Part shown: positions 1 to 10,862 of the stretch, one piece after another
Numbering within the stretch: position 1 is the stretch's first letter
Layout of the letters: each line of letters opens with the position of its first letter
Assembly: GCA_949752795.1 (NCBI GenBank)
Contig: OX457060.1
Coordinates: 105,970,949-106,034,948, forward strand
Source: Hyperoodon ampullatus
Taxonomy: Eukaryota > Chordata > Mammalia > Artiodactyla > Ziphiidae
Direction of reading: 5' to 3'
DNA length: 64,000 bases
Notes under the pieces: generated by a model
Told to the model about the DNA's origin: nothing
The model's input: the letters and a program-made list of their open reading frames with translations, nothing else
Databases searched by the model: none
Program-made: the position numbers and the translations under genes

Positions 1-1243
1 CAGTTGAAATGACACAAGCGCACATATTGCTAGGTAGGTTTGGATAAGATAGACCATAAATTTATAGAAAATTCATAGCTCTGGCCCTGAGGTGCAAGCA
101 TAGATGCTTTCTCCCAAATCCTTTCAAAACCATGGAGTTTGAGGAGTCATAAACCAGAAGTTCTTACAAAACTGAACTATAAAATCATGTATTTCTTATA
201 CAGGAACCAATGTTGTAGGTAAAATTTTGAGGCTGACAGACATGTCAAGAGAGGGGGTTACAGGGGTAGCACCTTGCAGGGGAAAGGTGAGAGTGTAGTA
301 GTGTCATGGTAGAGTACAACACACAGCCAATGGCTCATTGTTTTCTTCTCTGTGGGCTTCACTTTAACGACAAATAAGATCTAGTGAGGGTAACTCTGGG
401 TTTCTTAAGTTTGTCATGTTTAGGTAATTTGGCAGATCAGGACAACTCAGCACCTCCTTTGTACATAATATTCTATTATAAGAAACTTTCTTAGAGACAG
501 TTGTAGCAGAAACTTTTTTCCATAATGTGATACTTTTTCATAAAGAGTATAACTTTCTGATTATTGTCCAAATGCAACATTTATTGAGGAGCCACTTCAT
601 GTTAGTTCCATACACATGTTTCAAATGTTTGAAGCAAATTAAAATGTTCTTACTGCAAATTTGTCTTATCCATTAAATAATCAAGTATGAAAAACAAATC
701 AAGAAAACAAGGATGCTTCAATGAATAAGAAGACTAATAATTCACATTTGGTAGATATATTTGGTTAGAAAGGTTAAATGTGTTACAACCTTTGCCAGTA
801 GTAGTCTTACTACTATTTTTCTATTTGTTAAAAAATTCAGTAAAATATCATTATTTCAATGAGTATAAAATCAGTATTTTAACTAAACTTGAGTAAACTA
901 CTGAAAAGAATGAGAAAACACATACAATTTTTTGATCTATTAGGATTTGTGAAGAAAGTAAAAAACAATAACAAAACAGTTTTTGGTATTATTAAAGTGA
1001 TATTATTGTATATAAGGATCAGTAGGTTAAACTGTAGGACTGAAGAGAGAATATTTGGTTTGGTGGTAGAGTGGGGAGTTGTCTGCATTTGCTTAAGAAC
1101 TATTTGGAAGCAATCTAATTTTGATTACTTTTAAATGATCTTTCCAAACAAGGGCAAAGCAAATTGTCACTTGTATTCTCTTTTTCTGTTTTTTCCCTCA
1201 TTAGTTACATAATACAGAAACTCTGTTAATATAAATCTGAGTG
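1..1243. other. Unique AT-rich DNA, no gene seen
   Basis: I recognise no element here. Open frames are short and AT-driven on both strands. A stretch near 575-640 (ATTTATTGAGGAGCC) faintly recalls the start of a MIR but is too weak to call. Confidence 0.5.
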
Positions 1244-1327
1244 AATATAATATAATATATATAATATAATATATATAATATATATATATAATATAATATA
1301 TATAATATAATATCAATATAATATAAT
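1244..1327. repeat. (TA/TATAA)n AT-rich microsatellite
   Basis: About 84 bp of nearly pure A and T in irregular TATAATA and ATATAT units, with a single C near 1315. It is a low-complexity tract likely to vary in length between individuals. It also creates a spurious Tyr/Ile-rich open frame on the minus strand. Confidence 0.9.
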
Positions 1328-1971
1328 GAAAGATGCCAATCAATGCAGTTAACATAATTGTTTTCAAAAGAATCTCTGATTACTTCTATCTTGCTAATTT
1401 ACATATGAAGGAAAAAATCCATTATGTTTGTAATAAATTAATTCATAATACAGATATACATTTAGCTTACTTCTTTATTTTTAGAAACAGCTCTCTGACA
1501 GTACAATTCTCCTATGTTGACTTAAGTATAATTAAGTTCATGTTTTCTTTTTGCATAAGAATTTCTCTTTTGTCTTATCTTTAGTTTTATGATGAAGGAA
1601 TTTTACATTTAGTCAAATAAAGGCTGTTTTGGGGTTTATGACTTTAAAAACTGCATTTTAAAATAGGCTTTGTATCTGTTTCTCACACTATCAATCTCTA
1701 TTTCCCAAAGCAGTTTCTGTAAAATTTAATTAAGATTTGCTTATTTTCCCCCATTATTTCCCCCTTAAATACTGTTGTCCTAAGTAGCTGCCAAACTAGC
1801 AATTTTGAATTCCTAGAGAGATCTTGTTTTTATCATCTGTTTGCCAAAAAATTGAAGTTGTCTTTCTTTCCTTTTTTTCTTTTTCATTGTGGCACGTCAA
1901 TATTTGAAAGCTAAAAAATGATTTTCATTGCTTGTATTTTATGTGTGTCATTTTTGATGCAATTCAGATAT
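1328..1971. other. Unique AT-rich DNA, no gene seen
   Basis: No recognisable element. It contains short pyrimidine-rich runs around 1740-1770 and 1860-1885. No splice-bounded open frame stands out. Confidence 0.45.
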
Positions 1972-1982
1972 TTAACACATTT

Positions 1983-2153
1983 AGGTTGCCAGATTTAACA
2001 AATAAGAAAGTGGATAATAACCAGTTAAATTTGAATATTAAATAAACAATGAATAAATTTTTAGTATGTCTAGAATGTTTATACTGACAAAAATATTCAT
2101 TGTTTACCTGAAATTCAAATTTAACTTTGTGTCTTGTATTTTATCTGGCAACC
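1983..2153. mobile_element. Palindromic non-autonomous DNA transposon (MER53-like)
   Basis: The two halves are imperfect inverted complements. The left end is AGGTTGCCAGATTTAAC and the right end is TATCTGGCAACC; the arms CAGTTAAATTTGAAT and ATTCAAATTTAACT pair with each other. The element is flanked by a perfect 11-bp direct repeat, TTAACACATTT (1972-1982 and 2154-2164), which I read as the target site duplication. The sequence matches a widespread mammalian palindromic element that I remember as MER53; the name is unverified. It carries no coding capacity and would have needed a transposase supplied in trans. Confidence 0.75.
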
Positions 2154-2164
2154 TTAACACATTT

Positions 2165-2799
2165 CATCATATTTCATAGGATTTGTGTAAACATTCCATT
2201 TCTTTTAGATCCTATTTCTTCTCTTTTATACTATCTTCATTTCCCATTTTTTAGATTACAAAATGAGAAAACAGTGAATTCCGTTCTATAATTTTTGCCA
2301 TACAGAGAAATTGTCTTGTTGGGTAAGATACTAAATACTGTGTTTACAGGTAATACATTAAAATTATTTTAAAAATTCAAAAGCACATAATCCTGATGAC
2401 ACTTTCAACTCTAAACCTCTAGTTTAACTTTTCATTTCAGAATTTACTTTAAACCTCCCCCTCACTCCCACCTCTCACTCCCAAACACACATACAGCTTT
2501 TAGGCTTCCTCTCTTGATCAGAGTTGGCTGGGATGGGTTCTCTTCCAAGGACAAGGAAGGGAGAGTTGTTGAAATTAGTTTTCTGGCTTTTGGCTAGTCA
2601 TGAACAAAATCATTCAACAGTATTTCTCAGCTATGTTCCTCAGACTTCCTCACTAAAGCTGTTAATGGGTGGCCCTAACAGGGCGGGGTGGTCAAATAAA
2701 ATTGGGATATTCTGGGTTAAAGGCATAACTCTACTGTAGAACTTCTCTGAAGCTTAAGTATGCTACTTTTCACTAGGCATATGTAAGAGGAGACTGCAG
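2165..2799. other. Unique DNA, no gene seen
   Basis: No repeat or gene is recognised. Around 2455-2490 there is a C-rich stretch. The open frame starting at 2524 has no family resemblance that I can see. Confidence 0.4.
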
Positions 2800-3275
2800 T
2801 GAGACATGCTGGGACCTGGGACCCTTTGCTGCAGTGCTTGCACCTGGACAAACATCTCCTTGAGCAACAGAATACAAAGAAACTAGAAGGAACTAAAAAT
2901 AACTGTGTACACGCACAGTTGGGGAAAATTAGGAACAAGATACAAAAAGACCAAAAACCCAACTGCCACTTCTGAGGTGTCTGGAGCAAAAGCAGGGTAC
3001 TTGCGCATGCACGCAGCACACAGCACCATCAAGAGGGTGGGCAGACCACCTAAGCCACCCTTCCGCTTCCAGCCCCACCCAAGAACCCACCCCTACCCTC
3101 ACCCCATTTAAGAGACAAGCTCGCCCCCACTCAGGGGGCAAGCAAAGGAACCTGTTACTTGTTTTCTCTCCCTTGTGCTCTAGTATGAGTCCCAATAAAG
3201 CCTTACCTGAATTTCTCATCTGGCCTCTTATCAATTTCTGTTGATTAAAGAGTCCAAGAACCCTGGTCAGTAACA
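2800..3275 (+). mobile_element. Solo LTR, ERV1-like endogenous retrovirus
   Basis: The segment begins TGAGACATGC and ends GTAACA, the TG...CA boundaries of a retroviral LTR. A TATA-like CATTTAAGAGAC lies near 3105-3116, and a polyadenylation signal AATAAA is at 3194-3199. The order U3, TATA-like box, short C-rich R, AATAAA, U5 fits an ERV1 (gammaretrovirus-like) LTR. The flanking tetramers GCAG (2796-2799) and ACAG (3276-3279) differ by one base, consistent with an aged 4-bp target duplication. No gag, pol or env sequence adjoins it, so it is a solo LTR left by recombination. The family name is not known to me. Confidence 0.7.
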
Positions 3276-3279
3276 ACAG

Positions 3280-3634
3280 AATACTGCTTTTCCCTAATTT
3301 TTTTGGACTGTAGACATTTTTGTGCATGTGGCACACCAAGTACATTTTTGTGAGACACTAGAGTTCTGGGAAAAACAGTTTCGGAATTCTGAAGAAGGTT
3401 CCAGCTCATGTTTCATCTGATTTCAAGATATCAGGTGCTTTGAGGACTAGAGTAGTGTGACAATCATCAGAAACCAGTCTACCACAGTATCAGTCAGGCT
3501 GCATCAACAGGGCAGATTTCAAATGGCTTACTCTGAGCATTGTTGGATTAATGTAAATCAAATAAACTCATATTAACAAATAACAGGAACTAGGAATAGG
3601 GAAGGCACAGAGATCAGAGATAAGGAAAATTGGA
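3280..3634. other. Unique DNA, no gene seen
   Basis: No recognisable element or gene between the solo LTR and the following MIR. Confidence 0.4.
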
Positions 3635-3868
3635 AATAACTTTTGTTGAGCACCTACATAGTCCTACAAACTACACAAGATGCCTAATATAGCTTGTTTA
3701 TATTAGGTATTGTTTGTATTGTTTATATTATTTTCATAATGTCCTCACAACAAAAGTGATATATCCTTTTATTGATGAAGAAATTGAGCCTCAGAGAAGT
3801 CTAGTGATTTGTTTATTGTCACATATAGTTAAGTTGGCACACCTGGGATTTGGTACAGGTTTTTTTTA
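3635..3868 (+). mobile_element. MIR SINE
   Basis: The MIR landmarks appear in order: GTTGAGCACCTAC, then ATAATGTCCTCACAACAAAAGT, then GATGAAGAAATTGAGCCTCAGAGAAG, then a CACACCTGGGATTTG tail. It is an ancient tRNA-derived SINE shared by all mammals, diverged here by many substitutions and short indels. Confidence 0.85.
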
Positions 3869-4127
3869 GGCTTCAAACCCATATTTTTCCCCTCCTCATA
3901 GGAATCTACCTAAAGTCAGTTTCTTTTTGGCTTCCCCTACTACTCTAGAACTACCCAGACTACTCCTTCAGTTTTGAGAACTACCACTGTAAAACAGTGA
4001 TGATTCTTTTCTTTTTTAATTACCTGAACGGCTAGTATTTTCTGGTAACTTACAATGATCACTTCTTTCTGTGATTCATCTAGAGTGTTTGACAAGTTGC
4101 AGACCAGTAACTACTCACACGAGTAAA

Positions 4128-4303
4128 TAAAGGCTCGCACCTGGGGACTTTAAAAAAAGTTAAAAAAAAAACCCTTTAAAACAAAATTTCTGTGTCTCAG
4201 TCCCAGAAATCCTGATTTAATTGATCTAGGGTGTGGCATGGGTATTAGGATTTTAAAACACTATCTAGGTGATTCTAATGTGCAGTCAGGCTAAGAACTG
4301 TTT
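4128..4303 (+). mobile_element. MER5A, hAT-Charlie non-autonomous DNA transposon
   Basis: The characteristic blocks are GCACCTGGGGACTTTAAA, CCCAGAAATCCTGATTTAAT, GATCTAGGGTGTGGCATGGG and CTAGGTGATTCTAATGTGCAG, then the GGCTAAGAACTG terminus. The element is well diverged and the terminal inverted repeats are eroded, so no clear 8-bp target duplication is visible. Confidence 0.8.
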
Positions 4304-5019
4304 TTAGGGATCAAGATGAACATATAAGTATTTCCATAAGGAAGCAAAGGAAATGTGTTAATGTTACTTTTAATTTAATAAACTCATTAAAAAATAGCTG
4401 CTGAGTCAAAGACATTTTTCAGATGGAATAACAGCAAGTTGAAACTTGGTATCTTTTCCTATTTAAATGATATTTGTATTCATTTGGGGTTCTGTGGTGT
4501 AAAATATGTACTTATTTCATTAGTTAGGTTGCTGAGTCATTCCCATTTAATCCTTAAAACTCATAAGCCTCCACATACCATGGTGGTCTCACATCACATC
4601 TCAGTGTAAATTTAATTACCGCACTAAGAAAAGTGCATTATCAAAACAGCATGAAATATATCCATAGTAATGTCTTAAGTCCTTTTATTAATGCACTTTT
4701 TATATCTCATATTTGTTTCTCTCTTACTAACCCTGCCAGAAGTCTCATAAATAGAACTTAAGCAAACTACCACTTTCTCAATGTAATTACAACATTTTTC
4801 GAATTATTCTTTAATTTTGGATGTTAATTTGCTTTTTCTAATTATCAAAATTGAAAAAAAAGAAACTTTATGATTTGTTCTAGAAACAATATAGTATAAC
4901 TTTTAAAAGCAAATGCTAAAATAGTGACAATAACAATGGATATTTATTGAAAATACAAAGAGTTCAAATTGCCAGGTTATGGCACTGGATGGGTGTATGA
5001 AGCAAGGGAGAATCCAGAT
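4304..5019. other. Unique AT-rich DNA, no gene seen
   Basis: No repeat or gene is recognised between MER5A and the next MIR. Confidence 0.4.
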
Positions 5020-5218
5020 GTAATAAGGCTGGCAAAAATTTATGGTGCACTAATTGCATTATAGTCAAGGTCTCATTTAACCCTACTTATAATACTAGGA
5101 TTTAGGCACTACTACTATCCCAACTATATAGGTGGGCGTATTGAATCTCAGCAGGCTTTGAACTGAAACAGTCTGGCTCTAGAGGCTGTAGTCTTAACCA
5201 TTATATGTTATTGCCTTC
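5020..5218 (+). mobile_element. MIR SINE, partial
   Basis: Diverged MIR core and 3' half: TCTCATTTAACCCTAC, CACTACTACTATCCC, TGAATCTCAGCAGG, then AGTCTGGCTCTAGAGGC and CTTAACCATTATATGTTATTGCC. The last block is the typical MIR 3' end. Confidence 0.75.
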
Positions 5219-5349
5219 TTCAAAATTGAGTGATTGAGGGGTTCATTATGTCAAAAACCTTACATATATAATTCAGGTAAGTTAATAGTTTCAGGGTGGG
5301 TGTCAAGGTAATGAGTTTGTACTTAGACATATGTTATTTGGGGTGCTGG

Positions 5350-5690
5350 AATTTTATCTTGAGGTAGTATTCATCAGGCACTTAACAATATGGATCTGAA
5401 ATTCAGGAGAAAGTTCAGAGCTGGAGAAGATTCGGGTACCATAGGTATGGAGGCAGTGGTTAAGAATGTGGTAGTGAGTAAAATAACCAAGGATATATAA
5501 AATAAGGAGAGGTTTTAACACTGGATCCCTTGGAAACACCTCTAACTGTAAAGCAGGACGCAACTGGATTGGAGAGAAAGATGGCACAATAACAGAGAAT
5601 ACACTAGCACAGAAGCCAAGGAAAGAGGTTTTAAGAAAGAAATGATGATTAGCAGTGTCAAATGCACAGAAATATACTATAATAAGGCAT
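5350..5690 (-). mobile_element. L2 LINE fragment
   Basis: Read on the minus strand, this matches the L2 ORF2 3' region. Visible blocks on the plus strand include AGAAAGTTCAGAGCTGGAGA, TAACACTGGATCCCTTGG and AGCAGTGTCAAATGCACAG. These correspond to L2 text for the second half of the reverse transcriptase domain. It is old, heavily mutated and without coding potential. Confidence 0.6.
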
Positions 5691-5814
5691 GGATTCTGTA
5701 TTTGAATGTTAGCAAATTTTTAGCAATCTTCTAAGGAATGATTTTAATATTCGTGTAGGGCTGGAACAGAGACGGTGTTAGCTTATTGAGTAAATGGAGT
5801 CTTAATTTAGAAGT

Positions 5815-5885
5815 AGCTAATGTTTGTGGAGTGCTCTCTATGGACCATGCACTATTGAAGGGTTTTACATGTTTTTAAATGAGTT
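5815..5885 (+). mobile_element. MIR SINE, 5' fragment
   Basis: A short block, CTAATGTTTGTGGAGTGCTCTCTATGG followed by CATGCACTATTG and GGGTTTTACATG, matches the MIR 5' core. The remainder is missing, apparently truncated where the following L1 begins. Confidence 0.6.
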
Positions 5886-5929
5886 AACCTGAGTTGGGAA
5901 TTCTGTATGCTCAAGAGCTCAAGAGCACA

Positions 5930-7560
5930 CAGAATTAAGGAATTAAAGAGAGAAATAAACAACATACTAGAAGTTAAAAAAAACAACAACACCTATCTCA
6001 GCAAATGATAGAACAATTAGAACAAAAAATATTTTAAAAATAGAAAAGAGTAAGAACACAGAGGATCTAAACAATACAATTTTTTACCTTGGTCTAATTT
6101 ATATTTACAGAACACCCAACAACTGTAAAATATACATAAGGAGCTCAGTAAGACCCTAAGTATTTGGAAATTGAGCAACACACTTCTAAAAAATCCATGG
6201 TCAAATAAGGAATTGCAAGGGAAATTTAAAATATTCTTAACTGAATGATAATAAAAATGCTATATCTAAAAATTTCTGGAGACAACTTAATAGTTCTTAG
6301 AGGAAAATTTAGAACTTATTGCTTATATTAGATATCAGTGACTTAAGGTTCCATCTCAAGAAGCTAGAAAAAGAGCAAACTAAATCCAAAGAAGTAGAAG
6401 GAAGGAAGTAATAAAGGTAATAGCAGAAATCAATGACATAAAAATAGACAAAAATAAAGAAAACAAAGTCAAAGATGGTACTTTTAAAAGATCATCAAAT
6501 GTGGTGAAATTCTAGATTGATAAGAAAAATAAAAGATTAAAACCAAATCAGCAGTATAAAAAATGAAAGAGGGGTTTTCCATGCAAAGCATACAGATTTT
6601 AAAAGGATAATAAGAGAATATTAGGAAAATAATGTCAACAAATTAAACAATTTAGATAAAATGGACAAATTCTTTGAAAAACACAAATTAGTAAAGCTCC
6701 CTCAAGAAAAAAGTAGATAACATGAAGAGCTCTATATCAGTGAAAGAAATTGAATTAGTCACTAAATACCTTCCCACAAGGAAAACTAACTCCACATGGT
6801 TTCACTGGTGAATTATACCAAATATTTAAAGAAGAAATAATATAAATTTAATAAAACTGCTCTCAGTAAATAGAAGAGGTGGGAACATTTCCAACAAATT
6901 TCTTGAAGTCAATATTATCCTGATACCAAAGCCAGAGAAGGACATTAAAAATGAAAACAAAACAAAAACACCCCCAAATCCCCATTAGCCTAGATGTTAA
7001 AATCCTTACCACAATACTAGCAACTGAATTCTGAAATATTTAAAAAGGATAACACATCACGACCAAGTGTGATTTGTCTCAGGAATGCACAGTTACACTA
7101 ACATTTAAAAATGTGATTCAACATATTAACAGAATAAGAGAAAAAACATGTTATCATTTCAATAGAAGTAGAAAAAATCTCTGATAGAATTCAACACCCA
7201 GTCATGGGAAAAACTGTAAGAACAGAAGGGAACTTTCTCCATCTGATAAAAGGTATCTATAAGAAATCTATAGATAACATCATACTTAATTGTGCAAGTC
7301 TGAATATTATTTTCCTTAAACTGGGAACAGGCAAAGAAGCTTGCTCTCACTGTTCCTATCCAACATCGTATGTCATAGACATAACAAAAAAAGCAAGAAA
7401 AAAATGCATAAGGGCAGGAAAGGAAAGGTAAAGCTTTCTCTACTTGTAGATGACAAATCTGTCTACTTAGAAATCTATAGGAATCGAAAAGTCAACTATT
7501 AGAATAAGTGAATTTTGCCAAGTTGCAGGCTACAAGCTAATAAAATCATTTGTAATTTAA
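5930..7560 (+). mobile_element. Old L1 (L1M-type), 5' part of a split copy
   Basis: Plus-strand L1 ORF2 from the endonuclease/RT linker into the RT domain. Recognisable blocks include AATTAAAGAGAGAAATAAAC, CAAGAAGCTAGAAAAAGAGC, AATTCTTTGAAAAACACAAAT, CCTGATACCAAAGCCAGAGAAGG and TGCAGGCTACAAGCTAATAA. All frames are broken. The copy stops at about 7560 where younger sequence interrupts it and resumes at about 9396 (3' part listed separately), with several hundred bases of ORF2 missing between the halves. Confidence 0.8.
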
Positions 7561-7564
7561 TCTA

Positions 7565-8997
7565 CCAGTAGATAAAATTTTGTTAATGTCTTTACTGGAG
7601 TATAATTGCTTTACAATGTTGTGTTAGTTTCTGCTGTATAACAAGGTGAATCAGCTATATGTATACCTATATCCCCATATCTCCTCCCTCTTGCATCTCC
7701 CTCCCACCCTCCTTATCCAACCCCTCTAGGTGGTCACAAAGCACGGAGATGATCGCCCTGTGCTATACAGCTGCTTCCCACTAGCTATCTATTTTACATT
7801 TAGTAGTGTATATATGTCAATGTTATTCTCTCACTTCACCCCAGCTTACCCTTCCCCCTCCCCTTGTCCTCAAGTCCATTCTCTACACCTGTGTCTTTAT
7901 TTCTGTCCTGCCCCTAGGTTCATCAGAACCATTTTTTTTTTTTAGATTCCATATATATATGTTAGCATACGGTATTTGTTTTTCTCTTTCTGACCATCCA
8001 CCTCACTACAAATAACTCAATTGTGTTTCTTTGTATGGCTGAGTAATATTCCATTGTATATATGTGTCACATCTTCTTTATGCATTCATCTGTTGATGGA
8101 CACTTAGGCTGCTTCCATGTCTTGGTTATTGTAAACAGTGCTGCAATGAACATTGTGGTACATGACTATTTTTGAATTATAGTTTTCTCAGGGTATATGC
8201 CCAGAAGTGGGATTGCTGGGTCATCTGGTAGTTCTATTTTTAGTTTTCTAAGGAACCTCCATAGTGTTCTCCATAGTGTCTGTATCAATTTACATTCCCA
8301 CCAACAATGCATGAGAGTTCCCTTTTCTCCACATCTAAATGTCTATTTAGGTTTCCTGCCCATTTTTTGATTGGTTTGTTTGTTTGTTTGATATTGAGCT
8401 GCATGAGCTGTTTGTATATTTTGGAGACTAATCCTTTCTCAGTTGCTTCATTTGCAAATGTTTTCTCCTGTTCTGAGGGTTGTCTATTCATCTTATTTAT
8501 GGTTTCCTTTGCTGTGCAAAAGCTTTTAAGTTTAAATCAGAGCAGAAATAAATGAAATAGAAACAAACATGCCAAAAACAATAACAAAGATCCATAAAAC
8601 TAAAAGCTGGTTCTTTGAGAAGATAAATAAAATTGATAAACCTTTAGCCAGACTCATCAAGAAAAAAGGGGGAGGACTCAAGTCAATAAAATTAGAAATG
8701 AAAAAGAAGTTAAAACGGACACCACAGAAATACAAAGGATCATGAGAGGTTAGTACAGGAAACTATATGCCACTAAAATGGACAACCTGGAAGAAATGGA
8801 CAAATTCTTAGAAAAGTACAACTTTCCAAGACTGAACCAGGAAGAAATAGAAAATATGAACAGACCAATAACAAGTAATGAAATTGAAACTGTGATTAAA
8901 AATCTTCCAACAAACAAAAGTGCAGGACAGATGGCTTCACAGGTGAATCCTATCAAACATTATAGAAGCGCTAACACCTATCCTTCTCAAACTCTTC
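7565..8997 (-). mobile_element. 5'-inverted (twin-primed) L1 insertion
   Basis: Two L1 segments lie head to head. Positions 7565-8532 are the 3' end on the minus strand: 3'UTR from TTAATGTCTTTACTGGAG into the ORF2 C-terminus, ending at AAAAGCTTTTAAGTTT. Positions 8533-8997 are an upstream ORF2 segment on the plus strand, from GAGCAGAAATAAATGAAATAG through the pre-RT region to the text around CTTCTCAAACTCTTC. The sequence between these two ORF2 regions is missing. This is the classic result of twin priming during L1 reverse transcription. Both pieces are mutated and non-coding. Confidence 0.8.
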
Positions 8998-9395
8998 ACC
9001 TTGCCTTTAAAAGTGCTTTGCTGAGGGCTTCCCTGGTGGTGCAGTGGTTGAGAGTCCGCCTGCCGATGCAGGGGCCACGGGTTCATGCCCCGGTCCAGGA
9101 AGCTCCCACATGCCGCGGAACAGCTAGGCCCGTGAGCCGTGGCCGCTGAGCCTGCGCGCCCGGAGCCTGTGCTCCGCAACGGGAGAGGCCACAGCAGTGA
9201 GAGGCACGCATACCGCAAAAAAAAAAAAAAAGTGCGTTGCTGAAACCCTTGAAGCAGTATGGGGTTTTGGGGCATGAGCCACCTGTTTCCTTGCATGGCC
9301 CTGCAATAAACCTTTCTCTGCTCCAAACTCTGACATTTCAGTTTGTTTGGGCTCACTGTGCATTGGGCACACGAACAAACCCGCATTCGGTAACA
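8998..9395 (+). mobile_element. ERV1-like LTR, 3' half, split by a SINE
   Basis: After removing the SINE at 9025-9227, the sequence runs from a TATA-like CTTTAAAAG (9005-9013) through AATAAA (9305-9310) to the terminal TTCGGTAACA (9386-9395). The U5 text around CTCTGCTCCAAACTCTG and the GTAACA end resemble the solo LTR at 2800-3275 in architecture. The U3 5' portion is absent where it meets the inverted L1. No internal proviral sequence is present. Confidence 0.65.
9025..9227 (+). mobile_element. CHR-type tRNA-Glu SINE, short form
   Basis: Starts GGGCTTCCCTGGTGG and ends CATACCGC plus poly-A. It contains the Pol III A box (TGGTGGTGCAGTGG) and a B box (GGTTCATGCCC). The target duplication is 16 bp with one mismatch: AAAAGTGCTTTGCTGA (9009-9024) and AAAAGTGCGTTGCTGA (9228-9243). 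It inserted into an LTR just downstream of a TATA-like motif. Confidence 0.95.
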
Positions 9396-10862
9396 CCACA
9401 TATATGTATGGCTAATTGATTTTTGAAGAAGGTGCCAAGGTAATCCATTGAGGGGAAGAAAAGTCTTTTCAACAATCATGCTAGAATGCCTGTTATTCAT
9501 ATGAAAAGTTGAATACTGATCCTTAACAGATATACAAAAATAATTTGAAGTGGATCATAGACATAAAAGGAGAAGCACAAACTTTAAAACTTCTTCTATA
9601 AAATGTAGAAGAAAATCTTAGTCATTTTATTTTATTTATTTGTTTATTTTTAATTATTATTATTATTTTTTTGCAGTATGCGGGCCTCTCACTGTTGTGG
9701 CCTCTCCCATTGCAGAGCACAGGCTCCGGACGTGCAGGCTCAGCGGCCATGGCTCACGGGCCCAGCCGCTCTGCAGCATGTGGGATCATCCCGGACTGGG
9801 GCACGAACCCGTGTCCCCTGGATCGGCAGGTGGACTCTCAACCACTGCACCACCAGGGAAGCCCTCTTAGTCATTTTAGATTAAGCAAAGCTTTCTTAGA
9901 ATAAATTAGTACAAGCCATAGTGGGAAAAAAATCCTTAAATTGGGCTTTGTTACTGTTTTAACCTTTTGATTTCTGAAAAACACTCAAGAAATAAAAAGT
10001 CCAGCCATAGAATAGGAGACAACAACCATTCCACATACAAATGACAAAATATTTGTATCCAGAGTATATAAAGATCTTTTGCAAATTGATAATATGAAGA
10101 CAAAGGACTCATTTTAGAAGTGGACACATGGTTTAAACAGACACTTCACAAAAGATATTTGAATAGCCCAAATTCCATGGTATATGGTCAACATCATAGT
10201 CATCATGGAAATGTTATTTAAATGATAATGATAAAAAGATCATTGGAAAATACCAGTTGTTGATTAGAATATGGAGGAAGTGGAATCCTCATGGGAGAAT
10301 AGGGGTATAAAATGATACAACTACTTTGGAAAACTATTTGCAAATTTCTATAAGTTAAATATAAACACGTCACATGATTCAGCCATTCCATTGCTGGGGC
10401 TTTACTCATGAGAAATGAAAACATATGTCCACAAAAAGTCTTGTACATGAATGTTCAATCCACTTTACTCATAATCCAAATGTCTATCAATAGGTGAATG
10501 GTAAAGAAGATATGCCATTCATACAATTGAATGTTACTCATTAGTAATAAGCAACAAACTACTGATAACTCTTAAAATCGTGTTGAGTTAAAGAGCCAAA
10601 CAAAAAGGGCACATGTTGTAGTATGATGTTTATATAAAATGAAAACTAATAAAGATGCCAAAAAGTGGATCAGTTATGTAGGTCCAGGGACAGAAGGAGA
10701 GACAGACTGCAAAGGGCAATTTTTTGAGGAATTTTTTGAAGTTAGTGTATTTTAATTATGGTTTCAGGGTATATACAACCATTATAGCTCATAGAATTTT
10801 ACATTTTAAATTGGTATGATTTATCTTATGCAAATTATCCCTCAATAAAGTAGATAAGGCAA
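9396..10862 (+). mobile_element. Old L1 (L1M-type), 3' part of a split copy
   Basis: Continues the L1 begun at 5930. It includes ORF2 C-terminal text (GGCTAATTGATTTTTGAAGAAGG) and diverged 3'UTR (AATCCAAATGTCTATCAATAGG). It ends in GCAAATTATCCCTCAATAAAG near 10850. A SINE sits inside at 9630-9864. No intact frame remains. Confidence 0.75.
9630..9864 (-). mobile_element. CHR-type tRNA-Glu SINE, short form
   Basis: Minus-strand copy. The A tail appears as a T-rich run (9630-9673) with TTATTTATT and ATTATT interruptions, and the 5' end is the complement of GGGCTTCCCTGG at 9854-9864. The perfect 14-bp target duplication is TCTTAGTCATTTTA (9616-9629 and 9865-9878). Confidence 0.95.
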
